The notes under the pieces: generated by a model
What the model was told of the DNA's origin: nothing
The model's input: the letters and a program-made list of their open reading frames with translations, nothing else
The model's database searches: none
Source: Labilibaculum sp. K2S
GTDB taxonomy: Bacteria > Bacteroidota > Bacteroidia > Bacteroidales > Marinifilaceae
Direction of reading: 5' to 3'
Assembly: GCF_030372765.1 (NCBI RefSeq)
Contig: NZ_JAUCMW010000013.1
Coordinates: 62,001-126,000 of the forward strand
DNA length: 64,000 bases
Part shown: positions 1 through 7,594 of the stretch, piece after piece
How the letters are laid out: the number at the start of each line of letters is the position of its first letter
Numbering within the stretch: position 1 is the stretch's first letter
Translations under genes and position numbers: made by a program

Positions 1-399
1 GGCCATGTTCAGGATGCATTGTTCAATCAAATTTCAATTTGGACCGGACAGGGAATTCAGTTGTTGGGAATGCTTACAGAAGCAATTCACACACCATTCA
101 TGTCCGACAGATATCTTTCTATTGAAAATGCTAAATACATCTTCAACAACATGAAGAGTATTGGCGACGAGATGGAATTTAAAGAAGGCGGAATCATTCG
201 TCAGCGAGCAGCAAAAGTTCTTGATGATGCAACTGAATTGGTTGTGAAAATCGAAAAAGAAGGATTGTTTACAGCACTTGAAAAAGGAATTTTTGCTGAC
301 ATCAAACGCCCGAAAAACGGCGGTAAAGGTTTAGCTGGAGTTGTGGAAAAAGGAAGCAACTACTTCAATCCGTTTATTGAATTATTGCATAAGAAGTAA
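1..399 (+). CDS. kamD: Lysine 5,6-aminomutase alpha subunit, C-terminal part (cut by window start)
   Basis: The reading frame is open from base 1 and ends at 399, giving the last 132 residues; the start lies upstream of the window. The protein resembles the end of the alpha subunit of beta-lysine/D-lysine 5,6-aminomutase, which binds PLP and adenosylcobalamin together with KamE and moves the terminal amino group of beta-lysine to C5. The segment begins GHVQDALFNQISIW and continues with the conserved alpha-helical tail. The assignment rests mainly on this similarity and on the next gene being an unambiguous KamE. It acts in the cytoplasm in lysine fermentation. The full enzyme is about 500 residues in characterised members (family knowledge), so roughly a quarter is visible. 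Confidence 0.85.
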   Translation, partial: GHVQDALFNQISIWTGQGIQLLGMLTEAIHTPFMSDRYLSIENAKYIFNNMKSIGDEMEFKEGGIIRQRAAKVLDDATELVVKIEKEGLFTALEKGIFADIKRPKNGGKGLAGVVEKGSNYFNPFIELLHKK

Positions 400-442
400 C
401 AAGTATAAAGTAACAAGTTCAAAGTATCAAGTCCAAAGATTT
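398..442 (+). repeat. Low-complexity CAAGT/AAGTA direct repeats
   Basis: Directly after the kamD stop the sequence repeats AAGTAACAAGT, AAAGTAACAAGT, CAAAGTATCAAGT, a degenerate unit of about 11-13 nt. A similar CAAGT-rich stretch lies upstream of mfd near 54049-54095. Function is unknown; it looks like an intergenic filler repeat family. Confidence 0.55.
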
Positions 443-463
443 GTGTTTTTGGAGTTGGGAAGT

Positions 464-487
464 CCCCCCTTTCAGGGGGGATTAGGG
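464..487 (+). repeat. G/C-run hairpin
   Basis: Six C at 464-469 and six G at 475-480 flank a 5-nt loop (TTTCA), followed by another six-G run at about 485-490. It can form a very stable hairpin in the kamD-kamE spacer and would place a strong structure about 60 nt before kamE. It could alternatively be a dispersed intergenic repeat. Confidence 0.5.
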
Positions 488-547
488 GGGTGTTAAAAGA
501 CACAACTGCGATTGCATTTGATATTTAAAATATAAGGAGACAAAAAT

Positions 548-1336
548 ATGAGTGGAGGTCTTTATTCAACTGATTCCAACGAATTTGATAAAACACTTGA
601 TCTAACTAAGATCAAGCCTTACGGTGATACCATGAACGATGGTAAAACTCAGGTGAGTTTTACTTTGCCGGTAGTCAAAGGTGACGAGGCTATTGAAGCT
701 GCCAAGCAAATGATGAGGAAAATGGGTTTTGAAAATCCTCAGGTTGTATATGTGCAGGAGTTGATGGCAGGATTTACATTTTTCAATTGTTATGGAAATT
801 GTATTCATACTGTCGATTTTACAGGAATTACTGTTCCTAAAGTGGAAGCAACGGCTATGGATATGCACGAAACTGATGATTTCATTAAAGAAAACATTGG
901 TCGCCCGATTCGGGTTCTAGGAGCCAGTACAGGTTCCGATGCACATACTGTAGGTATTGATGCAATCATGAATATGAAAGGTTTTGCCGGACATTACGGT
1001 TTGGAGCGTTACGAAATGATGGAAGCTTTAAACATGGGAAGTCAGGTGCCAAACGAAGAGTTTATCGCAAAAGCAATAGAATTTCAGGCGGATGTTCTTT
1101 TGGTATCGCAAACAGTAACTCAAAAAGATGTTCACATTAAGAATTTGGTGGAACTGGTTGAGCTAATGGAAGCTGAAGGATTGCGCGAGAAAGTAATTTT
1201 GATTTGTGGCGGACCGCGGATTTCTCATGAGTTGGCTAAAGAATTGGGTTACGATGCAGGTTTTGGAATGAACAAATATGCCGATGATGTGGCATCATAT
1301 GCAGCACAGGAATTGAGCAGAAGAATAAATAAATAG
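548..1336 (+). CDS. kamE: Lysine 5,6-aminomutase beta subunit (cobalamin-binding)
   Basis: This 262-residue protein is the cobalamin-binding subunit that pairs with KamD in beta-lysine 5,6-aminomutase. The B12 motif DxHxxG is seen as D131-A-H133-T-V-G136, and K144 sits in NMKGF. Both H133 and K144 carry the same numbers as the cobalt-ligating histidine and PLP-anchoring lysine reported for the Acetoanaerobium sticklandii enzyme (family knowledge, recalled). The C-terminal Rossmann part includes ILICGGPRISHELAKELGYD. The ATG at 548 is preceded by AAGGAGA, an unusually good ribosome site for this window. It follows kamD after 148 nt and precedes a CoA-transferase subunit, consistent with a lysine-fermentation operon. 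Confidence 0.95.
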   Translation: MSGGLYSTDSNEFDKTLDLTKIKPYGDTMNDGKTQVSFTLPVVKGDEAIEAAKQMMRKMGFENPQVVYVQELMAGFTFFNCYGNCIHTVDFTGITVPKVEATAMDMHETDDFIKENIGRPIRVLGASTGSDAHTVGIDAIMNMKGFAGHYGLERYEMMEALNMGSQVPNEEFIAKAIEFQADVLLVSQTVTQKDVHIKNLVELVELMEAEGLREKVILICGGPRISHELAKELGYDAGFGMNKYADDVASYAAQELSRRINK

Positions 1337-1340
1337 TACC

Positions 1341-1420
1341 GAGTCGTTAGTACTTAGTAGCTAGTCGAACTAGTTACTAAAATCTAAAAACTAGTTACTG
1401 ATATCTAACTACTTATTACT
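1341..1420 (+). repeat. Inverted low-complexity arms in the kamE-CoA-transferase spacer
   Basis: The left arm is built from GTTAGTA/TTAGTA/CTAGT words (1341-1364) and the right arm from their complements ACTAGTTACT, CTAACTA and TTATTACT (1368-1420). An exact small hairpin, CTAGT-CGA-ACTAG, sits at 1360-1372. The same word family brackets the spacers at 3300-3534 and 4675-4795. Confidence 0.55.
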
Positions 1421-1428
1421 CAAAAGAC

Positions 1429-2091
1429 ATGGATAAAAATGAAATTAGAGAGGTAATTGCCAGGAGAGCTGCTCTTGAACTGCACGATGGTGATGTAGTA
1501 AATCTTGGAATCGGACTGCCAACAATTATCCCAAATTACGTTCCTGATGATGTGAATGTGATTTTACAATCGGAAAACGGATTGTTGGGGATGGGTGTTG
1601 CTCCTGCTGAAGGAGAAGAAGACCCTGATTTTGTGAATGCCGGAGGCGGATTTATCACTTGTAAAAATGGCGCCAGCAGTTTCGATAGTTCTGTTTCTTT
1701 TGGAATCATTAGAGGTGGTCATGTGGATGTTACTATTTTGGGAGCCCTTCAGGTAGACGAAAAAGGAAATTTAGCAAACTGGATTATTCCAGGTAAAAAA
1801 ACTCCGGGAATGGGAGGAGCTATGGACTTGATCGTTGGAGCCAAAAGAGTGATTCTTGCTATGGAACATACTGCCCGGGGAAGTCACAAAATCATGACAG
1901 ATTGTGATCTCCCATTAACCGCAGCGGGTCAGGTTAATATGATTATCACAGAAATGGGTGTAATGAATATTGTTCCGGAAGGAATTCTTTTAAAAGAGAT
2001 CAATCCATTATTTAGCATTGAGCAAATTCAGGAAGCTACCGATGCAAAATTAATTATTGCTGAGGATTTAATTGAAATGAGAAAAAACTAG
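1429..2091 (+). CDS. atoA: Acyl-CoA:acetate/acetoacetate CoA-transferase, subunit B
   Basis: A 220-residue protein of the class I CoA-transferase beta subunit family. The SENG motif, with the catalytic glutamate at E49, is visible in ILQSENGLLGMG, and GGGFITCKNGASSFDS is typical. In lysine fermentation this activity moves CoA from butyryl-CoA to acetoacetate, releasing butyrate and making acetoacetyl-CoA for the thiolase just downstream, 2 nt from this stop. The partner alpha subunit, normally adjacent, is not between kamD and this gene or elsewhere in the window; it presumably lies upstream of base 1. Substrate preference cannot be read from sequence alone. Confidence 0.9.
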   Translation: MDKNEIREVIARRAALELHDGDVVNLGIGLPTIIPNYVPDDVNVILQSENGLLGMGVAPAEGEEDPDFVNAGGGFITCKNGASSFDSSVSFGIIRGGHVDVTILGALQVDEKGNLANWIIPGKKTPGMGGAMDLIVGAKRVILAMEHTARGSHKIMTDCDLPLTAAGQVNMIITEMGVMNIVPEGILLKEINPLFSIEQIQEATDAKLIIAEDLIEMRKN

Positions 2092-2093
2092 AT

Positions 2094-3299
2094 ATGAGCA
2101 AAGTATATATTGTTGCAGCCAAGCGAACTGCAATCGGGAAATTTTTAGGAGCACTAACTCCTGTAAAAGCTGCTGATTTGGCAGCAACAGTAATCAAGAA
2201 CATCATTGAAGAAACCGGCGTTGATGCGGCAAAAATAGATGAGGTTGTTGTGGGTAACATCCTTATGGCTGGTCAAGGTCAGGGGATTGCCCGTCAGGCT
2301 TCTATTAAAGCTGGTATTCCTCAGGAAGTGCCGGCATACGGAATCAATATGATTTGTGGTTCGGGGATGAAAACAATCAATTTGGCTTATGCAAATATTA
2401 AAGCCGGTGAAGCGAATTTGATTCTTGCCGGTGGAACTGAGAACATGTCGGATGCTGGTTTTGTGATGCCGGGTACTGTTCGTGGCGGACACAAAATGAT
2501 GGATTTAAAAGCCGTTGACCACATGGTTTTGGATGGTTTAACAGATGCTTTTGAAGGATATCATATGGGAATTACAGCAGAAAATATTGCTGCTAAATAC
2601 AACTTAACCCGCGAAGAGCAGGATGCTTTTTCGTTTGCTTCTCAGCAAAAAGCAATGGCAGCTCAGGATAATGGACATTTTAAAAATGAAATTGTTCCTG
2701 TAGAGATCAAATCCCGTAGAGAAACGACCATTTTCGATACTGATGAATTTATTAATCGTGGAACCAGCGTAGAAAAATTAGCAGGCCTGCGTCCCGCTTT
2801 TAAAAAGGATGGAACGGTAACTGCAGGTAATGCATCGGGCATAAATGATGGTGCTGCTTTTGTATTGGTTGCTTCTGAAGAAGCGGTTAAAGAGTTTGGT
2901 TTAACTCCTCTTGCAGAGATTGTAGCTACCGGTCAGGGTGGTGTTGATCCTGCAATTATGGGAATGGGACCTGTTCCTGCAATTGCAAGAGCATTGAAGA
3001 AAGCGAATATGAAATTGGAGCAAATGGACGTGTTGGAGTTGAACGAAGCTTTTGCGTCTCAATCATTGGGAGTAGTAAAACAATTGTGCGAAGATCACGC
3101 TGTAACTGCTGACTTCTTTGCCGAAAGATGTAATTTGAATGGTGGAGCTATCGCTTTAGGTCACCCAATTGGAGCATCTGGAACCCGTATCACCGTAAGT
3201 TTAATTCACGAAATGAAACGCAGCGGAAAAGAGTACGGTTTGGCCTCACTTTGTATTGGAGGCGGAATGGGAACTGCAATTATTTTGAAAAACGTGTAA
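2094..3299 (+). CDS. thl: Acetyl-CoA C-acetyltransferase (thiolase)
   Basis: A 401-residue biosynthetic-type thiolase. The acyl-accepting cysteine is C88 in NMICGSGMK, H357 lies in GHPIGASGTR and the second active cysteine is C387 in LCIGGGMG, matching the Cys-His-Cys triad of the family. In this operon it most likely cleaves acetoacetyl-CoA, produced by the CoA-transferase encoded immediately upstream, into two acetyl-CoA for ATP and acetate formation. The genes are separated by only 2 nt, so they are probably cotranscribed and translationally coupled. Length is normal and no defects are seen. Confidence 0.95.
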   Translation: MSKVYIVAAKRTAIGKFLGALTPVKAADLAATVIKNIIEETGVDAAKIDEVVVGNILMAGQGQGIARQASIKAGIPQEVPAYGINMICGSGMKTINLAYANIKAGEANLILAGGTENMSDAGFVMPGTVRGGHKMMDLKAVDHMVLDGLTDAFEGYHMGITAENIAAKYNLTREEQDAFSFASQQKAMAAQDNGHFKNEIVPVEIKSRRETTIFDTDEFINRGTSVEKLAGLRPAFKKDGTVTAGNASGINDGAAFVLVASEEAVKEFGLTPLAEIVATGQGGVDPAIMGMGPVPAIARALKKANMKLEQMDVLELNEAFASQSLGVVKQLCEDHAVTADFFAERCNLNGGAIALGHPIGASGTRITVSLIHEMKRSGKEYGLASLCIGGGMGTAIILKNV

Positions 3300-3303
3300 A
3301 AAT

Positions 3304-3526
3304 AGTACGGAGTAATTAGTTTATAGTAGTTGGTACAAGACAAAGCTTGATTTATAGTACTAACTACTAGTGTCAAGTTGAACCTGAAAATAGGTTTAAC
3401 CTGTCAGAGTGCGAAGCTCCTGACAGCGTTAATTCCACAGATATTGGGCATTGTTTGGGTGACAAATTACCCGAACATAGAATGGTGGGTCTGATACTAG
3501 TTACTAACGACTAATTACTATTATCT
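3304..3526 (+). repeat. Inverted arms bracketing the thiolase-bcd spacer
   Basis: Left arm 3304-3336 contains AGTAATTAGT (3311-3320); right arm 3493-3526 contains its exact reverse complement ACTAATTACT (3510-3519). The surrounding words (TAGTAGTTGGTAC; ACTAGTTACTAACGA) are of the same family as at 1341-1420 and 4677-4788. The arms lie just after the upstream stop and just before the downstream start. Confidence 0.55.
3381..3475 (+). repeat. Cluster of hairpins with REP-like AACCTGTCAG sequence
   Basis: Between the arms there are three stem-loops: AACCT-GAAAAT-AGGTT (3381-3396), CTGTCAG/CTGACAG (3401-3407 with 3420-3426) and TTTGGGT/ACCCGAA (3454-3460 with 3469-3475). The AACCTGTC core also appears in the palindromes around the RAYT gene at 6788-7639, so this may be a diverged member of that family. 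Confidence 0.5.
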
Positions 3527-3534
3527 GAAAAATA

Positions 3535-4674
3535 ATGAATTTTAGCTTAACAAAAGAACAGGAATTGTTTCAGCAAATGATTAAAGATTTTGCTGAAAAA
3601 GAAGTGAAACCTTTGGCTGCTGAAGTGGACGATTTGGAACGTTTTCCGATTGAGACAGTAGAGAAGATGGCCAAAATTGGAATTATGGGTATTCCAATCC
3701 CAAAGCAATATGGCGGTGCAGGTGGTAGTAATGTAATGTACTCGATGGCTGTTGAAGAACTGTCGGCGGTATGTGCAACCACCGGGGTTATTGTATCGGC
3801 TCATACATCATTGTGTGCGGCTCCTATTTTGGAGCACGGAACAGAGGCACAAAAACAAAAATACCTTCCTAAGCTTGCATCCGGAGAGTGGATTGGTGCT
3901 TTCGGTTTAACTGAACCTAACGCGGGTACCGATGCTGCAGGACAACAGACAACAGCAATCGAGGATGGCGACAATTATATCATCAACGGAAGTAAGATAT
4001 TTATTACCAATGCTGAATTTGCTCACGTTTATGTGATTTTGGCAATGACTGATAAATCACAAGGTACACGTGGAATCACTGCTTTTATCATTGAGAAGGG
4101 AACTCCTGGTTTTTCTATCGGGAAAAAAGAAAAGAAAATGGGTATCCGTGGTTCAGCAACCTGCGAATTGGTGTTCGAAAACTGTATTGTTCCTAAGGAA
4201 AACCTATTGGGTAAATTGAGTAAAGGTTTCGGTATTGCTATGAAAACCTTAGATGGCGGACGTATTGGTATCGCCGCTCAGGCTTTGGGTATTGCTCAGG
4301 GAGCTATCGACGAAACAGTGAAATATGTGAAAGAAAGAAAGCAATTCGGTCGTCCGATTTCGGCATTTCAGAATACACAATTTCAGTTGGCTGATATGAA
4401 TACCAAAACGGAAGCTTCGCGCATGTTGGTTCGCAAGGCGGCTTACAAAAAAGATGCTAAACTTCCTTATTCTGTTGATGCTGCAATGGCTAAGCTTTTC
4501 GCTGCTGAAACTGCAATGGAAGTAACCAATAAGGCAGTTCAACTTCACGGAGGATATGGTTATACCAGAGAATATCCGGTGGAGCGTATGATGCGTGATG
4601 CAAAAATTACAGAAATCTACGAAGGAACATCAGAAGTTCAGAGAATGGTGATTTCAGCCAATATGCTTAAGTAA
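3535..4674 (+). CDS. bcd: Butyryl-CoA dehydrogenase (short-chain acyl-CoA dehydrogenase)
   Basis: A 379-residue flavoprotein of the acyl-CoA dehydrogenase family. Signatures include GAFGLTEPNAGTDA and, near the C-terminus, EIYEGTSEVQR, with the catalytic base expected at E363. QLHGGYGYTREYPVERMMRD is the usual FAD-binding C-terminal segment. It reduces crotonyl-CoA to butyryl-CoA and sits directly before etfB and etfA, so a Bcd/Etf complex is likely; Bcd-Etf pairs in fermenters may bifurcate electrons to ferredoxin (known for clostridial enzymes, inferred here). The spacer before it is 235 nt and structured, so it may have its own expression level. Confidence 0.94.
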   Translation: MNFSLTKEQELFQQMIKDFAEKEVKPLAAEVDDLERFPIETVEKMAKIGIMGIPIPKQYGGAGGSNVMYSMAVEELSAVCATTGVIVSAHTSLCAAPILEHGTEAQKQKYLPKLASGEWIGAFGLTEPNAGTDAAGQQTTAIEDGDNYIINGSKIFITNAEFAHVYVILAMTDKSQGTRGITAFIIEKGTPGFSIGKKEKKMGIRGSATCELVFENCIVPKENLLGKLSKGFGIAMKTLDGGRIGIAAQALGIAQGAIDETVKYVKERKQFGRPISAFQNTQFQLADMNTKTEASRMLVRKAAYKKDAKLPYSVDAAMAKLFAAETAMEVTNKAVQLHGGYGYTREYPVERMMRDAKITEIYEGTSEVQRMVISANMLK

Positions 4675-4676
4675 AC

Positions 4677-4788
4677 AATAGTAGTTAGTACAGAGTAGTT
4701 AGTGCATAAAAGAAAGAATTCAGGACAATAATTAAACTAATTACTCATAGCTGGTTACTAACGACTAGTTACTAATTACTAAAAACTA
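4677..4788 (+). repeat. Inverted arms bracketing the bcd-etfB spacer
   Basis: Left arm words AGTAGTTAGTA and GAGTAGTTAGT (4677-4703); right arm GTTACTAACGACTAGTTACT and AATTACT (4754-4780). The reverse complement of the right arm strongly resembles the left arms of the other operon spacers. No gene is present in the 121 nt. Confidence 0.5.
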
Positions 4789-4795
4789 AAAAGAG

Positions 4796-5581
4796 ATGAA
4801 AATAGTTGTCTGTATTAAACAGGTACCGGATACAACCGAAATAAAAATTGATCCGATTACGGGAACTTTGATCCGTGACGGTGTGCCAAGTATTATGAAC
4901 CCTGACGATAAGAGTGGTTTGGAAATGGCATTGCAGTTAAAAGATGAAAAAGGAGCTCACGTAACTGTAATCACTATGGGACCTCCTCAGGCCGATTTAA
5001 TTCTTCGTGAGGCTTATGCCATGGGAGTTGATCGTGCCATCCATTTAACGGATCGAAAATTTGCAGGAGCAGATACTTTGGCTACTTCGCATGCTTTAGC
5101 AGGTGCATTACGGAAGATCGATTTTGATCTTTTGATCACAGGCCGTCAGGCAATTGATGGCGATACCGCTCAGGTAGGCCCTCAGATTGCTGAGCATTTG
5201 GATTTGCCACAGGTATCCTATTTGGAAGATTTAAAATTCGACGGAGATAAAACGTTCACAATGAAACGTCATATCGAAGACGGATACCAAATGCTGGAGG
5301 TGGAAGCTCCTTGCGTGGTCACTGTTCTTTCATCGGCAAATACTCCCCGTTACATGAATGTTGGCGGAATTGTTGATGCCTATCAAAAAGAAGTTGAGGT
5401 TTGGGGATTCAACGAAATTGAAGTTGATGAGAAAGATCTGGGACTAAAAGGATCGCCAACAAGCGTGCACAAAGCATTTGCCCGCGGTTTGAAACCAGCA
5501 GGTGAGCTTTACGAAGTTGGTACGGATGAGGCCGTAGGAATCATCATCAAAAAATTAAAAGAGAAATTCATTCTAAACTAG
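4796..5581 (+). CDS. etfB: Electron transfer flavoprotein beta subunit
   Basis: A 261-residue EtfB. It begins MKIVVCIKQVPDTTEIKID, the standard N-terminus, and contains ITGRQAIDGDTAQVGP, the nucleotide-binding loop of beta subunits. The EtfAB heterodimer carries FAD and AMP/FAD and passes electrons from butyryl-CoA dehydrogenase chemistry. It is located between bcd and etfA on the same strand. Sequence inspection alone does not decide between a simple and a bifurcating ETF; the position beside a fermentative bcd favours the bifurcating type (inference). Confidence 0.94.
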   Translation: MKIVVCIKQVPDTTEIKIDPITGTLIRDGVPSIMNPDDKSGLEMALQLKDEKGAHVTVITMGPPQADLILREAYAMGVDRAIHLTDRKFAGADTLATSHALAGALRKIDFDLLITGRQAIDGDTAQVGPQIAEHLDLPQVSYLEDLKFDGDKTFTMKRHIEDGYQMLEVEAPCVVTVLSSANTPRYMNVGGIVDAYQKEVEVWGFNEIEVDEKDLGLKGSPTSVHKAFARGLKPAGELYEVGTDEAVGIIIKKLKEKFILN

Positions 5582-5585
5582 ATTT

Positions 5586-5718
5586 AATTACGAATTACGA
5601 ATTGGCAATTACAAATTGTATCAGAAATAGATAAAATCTTGAATTTATATTTCTTCCTTATTACAGTTTGAATTTTCGCTTTTAGGATATCGTAATTCGT
5701 AATTAATAATTCGTAATT
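5586..5718 (+). repeat. Inverted AATTACGAATT arms bracketing the etfB-etfA spacer
   Basis: Left arm AATTACGAATTACGAATT (5586-5603) is matched by two copies of AATTCGTAATT at 5694-5704 and 5708-5718. These are its reverse complement, giving a potential long stem that closes immediately before the etfA ATG at 5723. Word family differs from the TAGTTAGTA arms of the earlier spacers, but the architecture is the same. Confidence 0.6.
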
Positions 5719-5722
5719 GATT

Positions 5723-6721
5723 ATGAACTTAGAAGATTACAAAGGCATATACGTCTTCATCGAACAACGTGAAGGTATCATTCAGAATGTTGCTTTAGAG
5801 TTGCTTGGACAGGCCAGGAAGTTGGCTGATGAGTTGAACGACAAAGTGTACGCAATGCTATTGGGACATCAGATTGCTGATCAGGCACAGAGCTTAATTG
5901 CCCGTGGTGCCGATGAGGTGATTGTTGTTGATGCTCCTGAATTAAAAGAGTATACTACAGAACCATATACACAGGCAATTTGCCAAATTATCAACGAAAG
6001 AAAACCGGAATCTTTATTTATCGGGGCAACCACTTTAGGTCGTGATTTGGGGCCAAGAGTTTCGGCCCGAGTTGGCACAGGTTTAACAGCTGATTGTACC
6101 AAAATTGAGGTGGGCGAAAATGGGGAGATGTTAATGACCCGTCCTGCTTTCGGAGGAAATTTGATGGCGACCATTGTTTGTAAAAATCATCGTCCGCAAA
6201 TGGGGACTGTTCGTCCGGGAGTATTGTTTGCCATGGATGCTGACGAAAGTCGCACCGGAGCGATTGTGAACTACGAGGTGAAGTTTAATGCAGCTAAGTT
6301 TCGTGTGAAATTGTTGAAAACCGTGAAGGAAGACAACAATTTGATTGATATTACCGAAGCCAGAATTTTGGTTTCAGGCGGACGGGGAATTGGCAATAAA
6401 GAAGGGTTTGAAGCAATGGATGCATTGGCAAACACATTGAATGCGGAAGTTTCGGCTTCGCGCGCCATGGTTGATGCCGGTTACATTGGTCACGATCGTC
6501 AAGTGGGTCAGACAGGAAAAACTGTTCGTCCTGATTTGTACTTTGCATTTGGTATTTCGGGAGCCATTCAGCACGTTGCTGGTATGGAAGATTCCGACTT
6601 GATTATCGCCGTTAACAAAGACAAATACGCACCCATTTTTCAGGTTTCTGATTTGGGTATTGTTGGCGATGCCAAACAAATCATTAAAAAGCTAACCGAG
6701 AGATTGGAAAAACAAAATTAA
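5723..6721 (+). CDS. etfA: Electron transfer flavoprotein alpha subunit
   Basis: A 332-residue EtfA, starting at ATG 5723 (an in-frame TTG lies 6 nt earlier and is less likely). The C-terminal FAD domain shows ILVSGGRGIGNKEGF, ASRAMVDAGYIGHDRQVGQT, YFAFGISGAIQHVAGM and NKDKYAPIFQVSDLGIVGD, the diagnostic alpha-subunit motifs. It partners EtfB, encoded just upstream, and is the last gene of the lysine-to-butyrate block, followed by an intrinsic terminator. Cytoplasmic. Confidence 0.95.
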   Translation: MNLEDYKGIYVFIEQREGIIQNVALELLGQARKLADELNDKVYAMLLGHQIADQAQSLIARGADEVIVVDAPELKEYTTEPYTQAICQIINERKPESLFIGATTLGRDLGPRVSARVGTGLTADCTKIEVGENGEMLMTRPAFGGNLMATIVCKNHRPQMGTVRPGVLFAMDADESRTGAIVNYEVKFNAAKFRVKLLKTVKEDNNLIDITEARILVSGGRGIGNKEGFEAMDALANTLNAEVSASRAMVDAGYIGHDRQVGQTGKTVRPDLYFAFGISGAIQHVAGMEDSDLIIAVNKDKYAPIFQVSDLGIVGDAKQIIKKLTERLEKQN

Positions 6722-6743
6722 TCACGCCATTAACTACAAGTTG

Positions 6744-6783
6744 AAAGACTCGCTCGATTGTTTTCGGGCGGGTCTTTTTTTTT
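6744..6783 (+). terminator. Rho-independent terminator of the etfA operon
   Basis: Stem AAAGACTCGCTCGA pairs with TTCGGGCGGGTCTTT around a short loop, and is followed by an uninterrupted run of T to 6783. It lies 23 nt after the etfA stop. Confidence 0.85.
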
Positions 6784-6787
6784 AGGA

Positions 6788-6833
6788 AACCAGACAGGTT
6801 TACTTGCGTCTTGTAAATTTAACCTGTCTGGTT
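6788..6833. repeat. REP-like palindromic element, copy 1
   Basis: Perfect 13-bp inverted repeat AACCAGACAGGTT (6788-6800) and AACCTGTCTGGTT (6821-6833) around a 20-nt loop beginning TACTTGCGTCTTG. It lies just downstream of the RAYT coding end. Three near-identical copies follow at 7226, 7524 and 7595. Confidence 0.9.
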
Positions 6834-6843
6834 GAAGAATAAA

Positions 6844-7503
6844 TTAAATCTCCAGCCATTCATCCATCTCCATAAAATCGACGTGTTGCTGATGCATAAA
6901 TCTGAAATTAGCTTCATCATCGAACCATTCAATTACATCTTTTCGTTTCAATTTTGTTGGTTTAACCGATAAACAAGTTAGATAGCTGCTCCACGGATAG
7001 TCCACGGCAATATCCGTAAATCCGTGATGAATAGGATTGTTGTGAATGTATACTATCAGATTTCTGAAATACTGATCATCTGGTACTTGTTTTCTTTTGA
7101 AAGGGCGCTCAAATAAACTACCTGTTCGTTGGTATTTACTATTGATATACTTGGAATAGGCATTGCACAAATTAGAGAAATTCTGGTGTGGGGGTTTTAA
7201 CTTGACAAGATTTTCTTCATCATCCAACCAGACAGGTTTACTTGCGTCTTGATTAGTTAACCTGTTTGGTTTTGTGTACTGTTTTAATATTTCTTCTTCC
7301 GATTTTATTCTAACCAGCAAATGAAAATGATTAGGCATCAAAACCCATGCAAAAGTATCTGCAATTGGATCGATATGTTTTTCGTACAGACGAAGAAAGC
7401 GTTTGTAATCATTTTCAACCCGATACAAATTACACCCATCAATGCCACGATTATAAATGTGATAATAGGATTCGGATTCTAAAGGAATGGTTGCTGACGG
7501 CAT
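6844..7503 (-). CDS. REP-associated tyrosine transposase (RAYT, Y1/HUH family)
   Basis: A 219-residue single-strand transposase-like protein. The HUH motif is NHFHLLV, and the C-terminal helix carrying the catalytic tyrosine is YIHNNPIHHGF followed by DYPWSSY, all typical of RAYTs. FSNLCNAYSKYIN and RTGSLFERPFKRKQV are the other conserved blocks. RAYTs recognise REP palindromes and are usually single-copy domesticated genes, not active insertion sequences. Here four palindromes of one family lie at the locus: one downstream, two upstream and one inside the coding sequence at 7226-7271. The internal copy encodes part of a variable loop between the HUH block and FSNLCNAY and does not break the frame. 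The minus-strand ATG at 7503 is used. Confidence 0.93.
   Translation of the reverse strand: MPSATIPLESESYYHIYNRGIDGCNLYRVENDYKRFLRLYEKHIDPIADTFAWVLMPNHFHLLVRIKSEEEILKQYTKPNRLTNQDASKPVWLDDEENLVKLKPPHQNFSNLCNAYSKYINSKYQRTGSLFERPFKRKQVPDDQYFRNLIVYIHNNPIHHGFTDIAVDYPWSSYLTCLSVKPTKLKRKDVIEWFDDEANFRFMHQQHVDFMEMDEWLEI
7226..7271. repeat. REP-like palindromic element, copy 2, inside the RAYT gene
   Basis: AACCAGACAGGTT (7226-7238) and AACCTGTTTGGTT (7259-7271, one mismatch) around TACTTGCGTCTTGATTAGTT. The 46-nt unit lies wholly within coding sequence and is read on the minus strand as KPNRLTNQDASKPVW. Confidence 0.88.
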
Positions 7504-7523
7504 GCTGTTTTGTTTAATTATTA

Positions 7524-7569
7524 AACCTGACAGGTTTACTTGCGTCTTGTAAATTTAACCTGTCTGGTT
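7524..7569. repeat. REP-like palindromic element, copy 3
   Basis: AACCTGACAGGTT (7524-7536) and AACCTGTCTGGTT (7557-7569) with the same 20-nt loop as copy 1. It starts 21 nt upstream of the RAYT start codon, so it would be in the 5' untranslated region. Confidence 0.88.
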
Positions 7570-7594
7570 TTAAAACTTACTTATTGCTTCATTC

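Noticed and set aside
19-399. Independent small gene with a TTG start at base 19
   Set aside because: The frame is open from base 1 and the protein matches the KamD C-terminus, so it is the end of a larger gene.
5717-5722. TTG at 5717 as the etfA start
   Set aside because: ATG at 5723 gives the standard N-terminus; the two extra codons come from the repeat arm.
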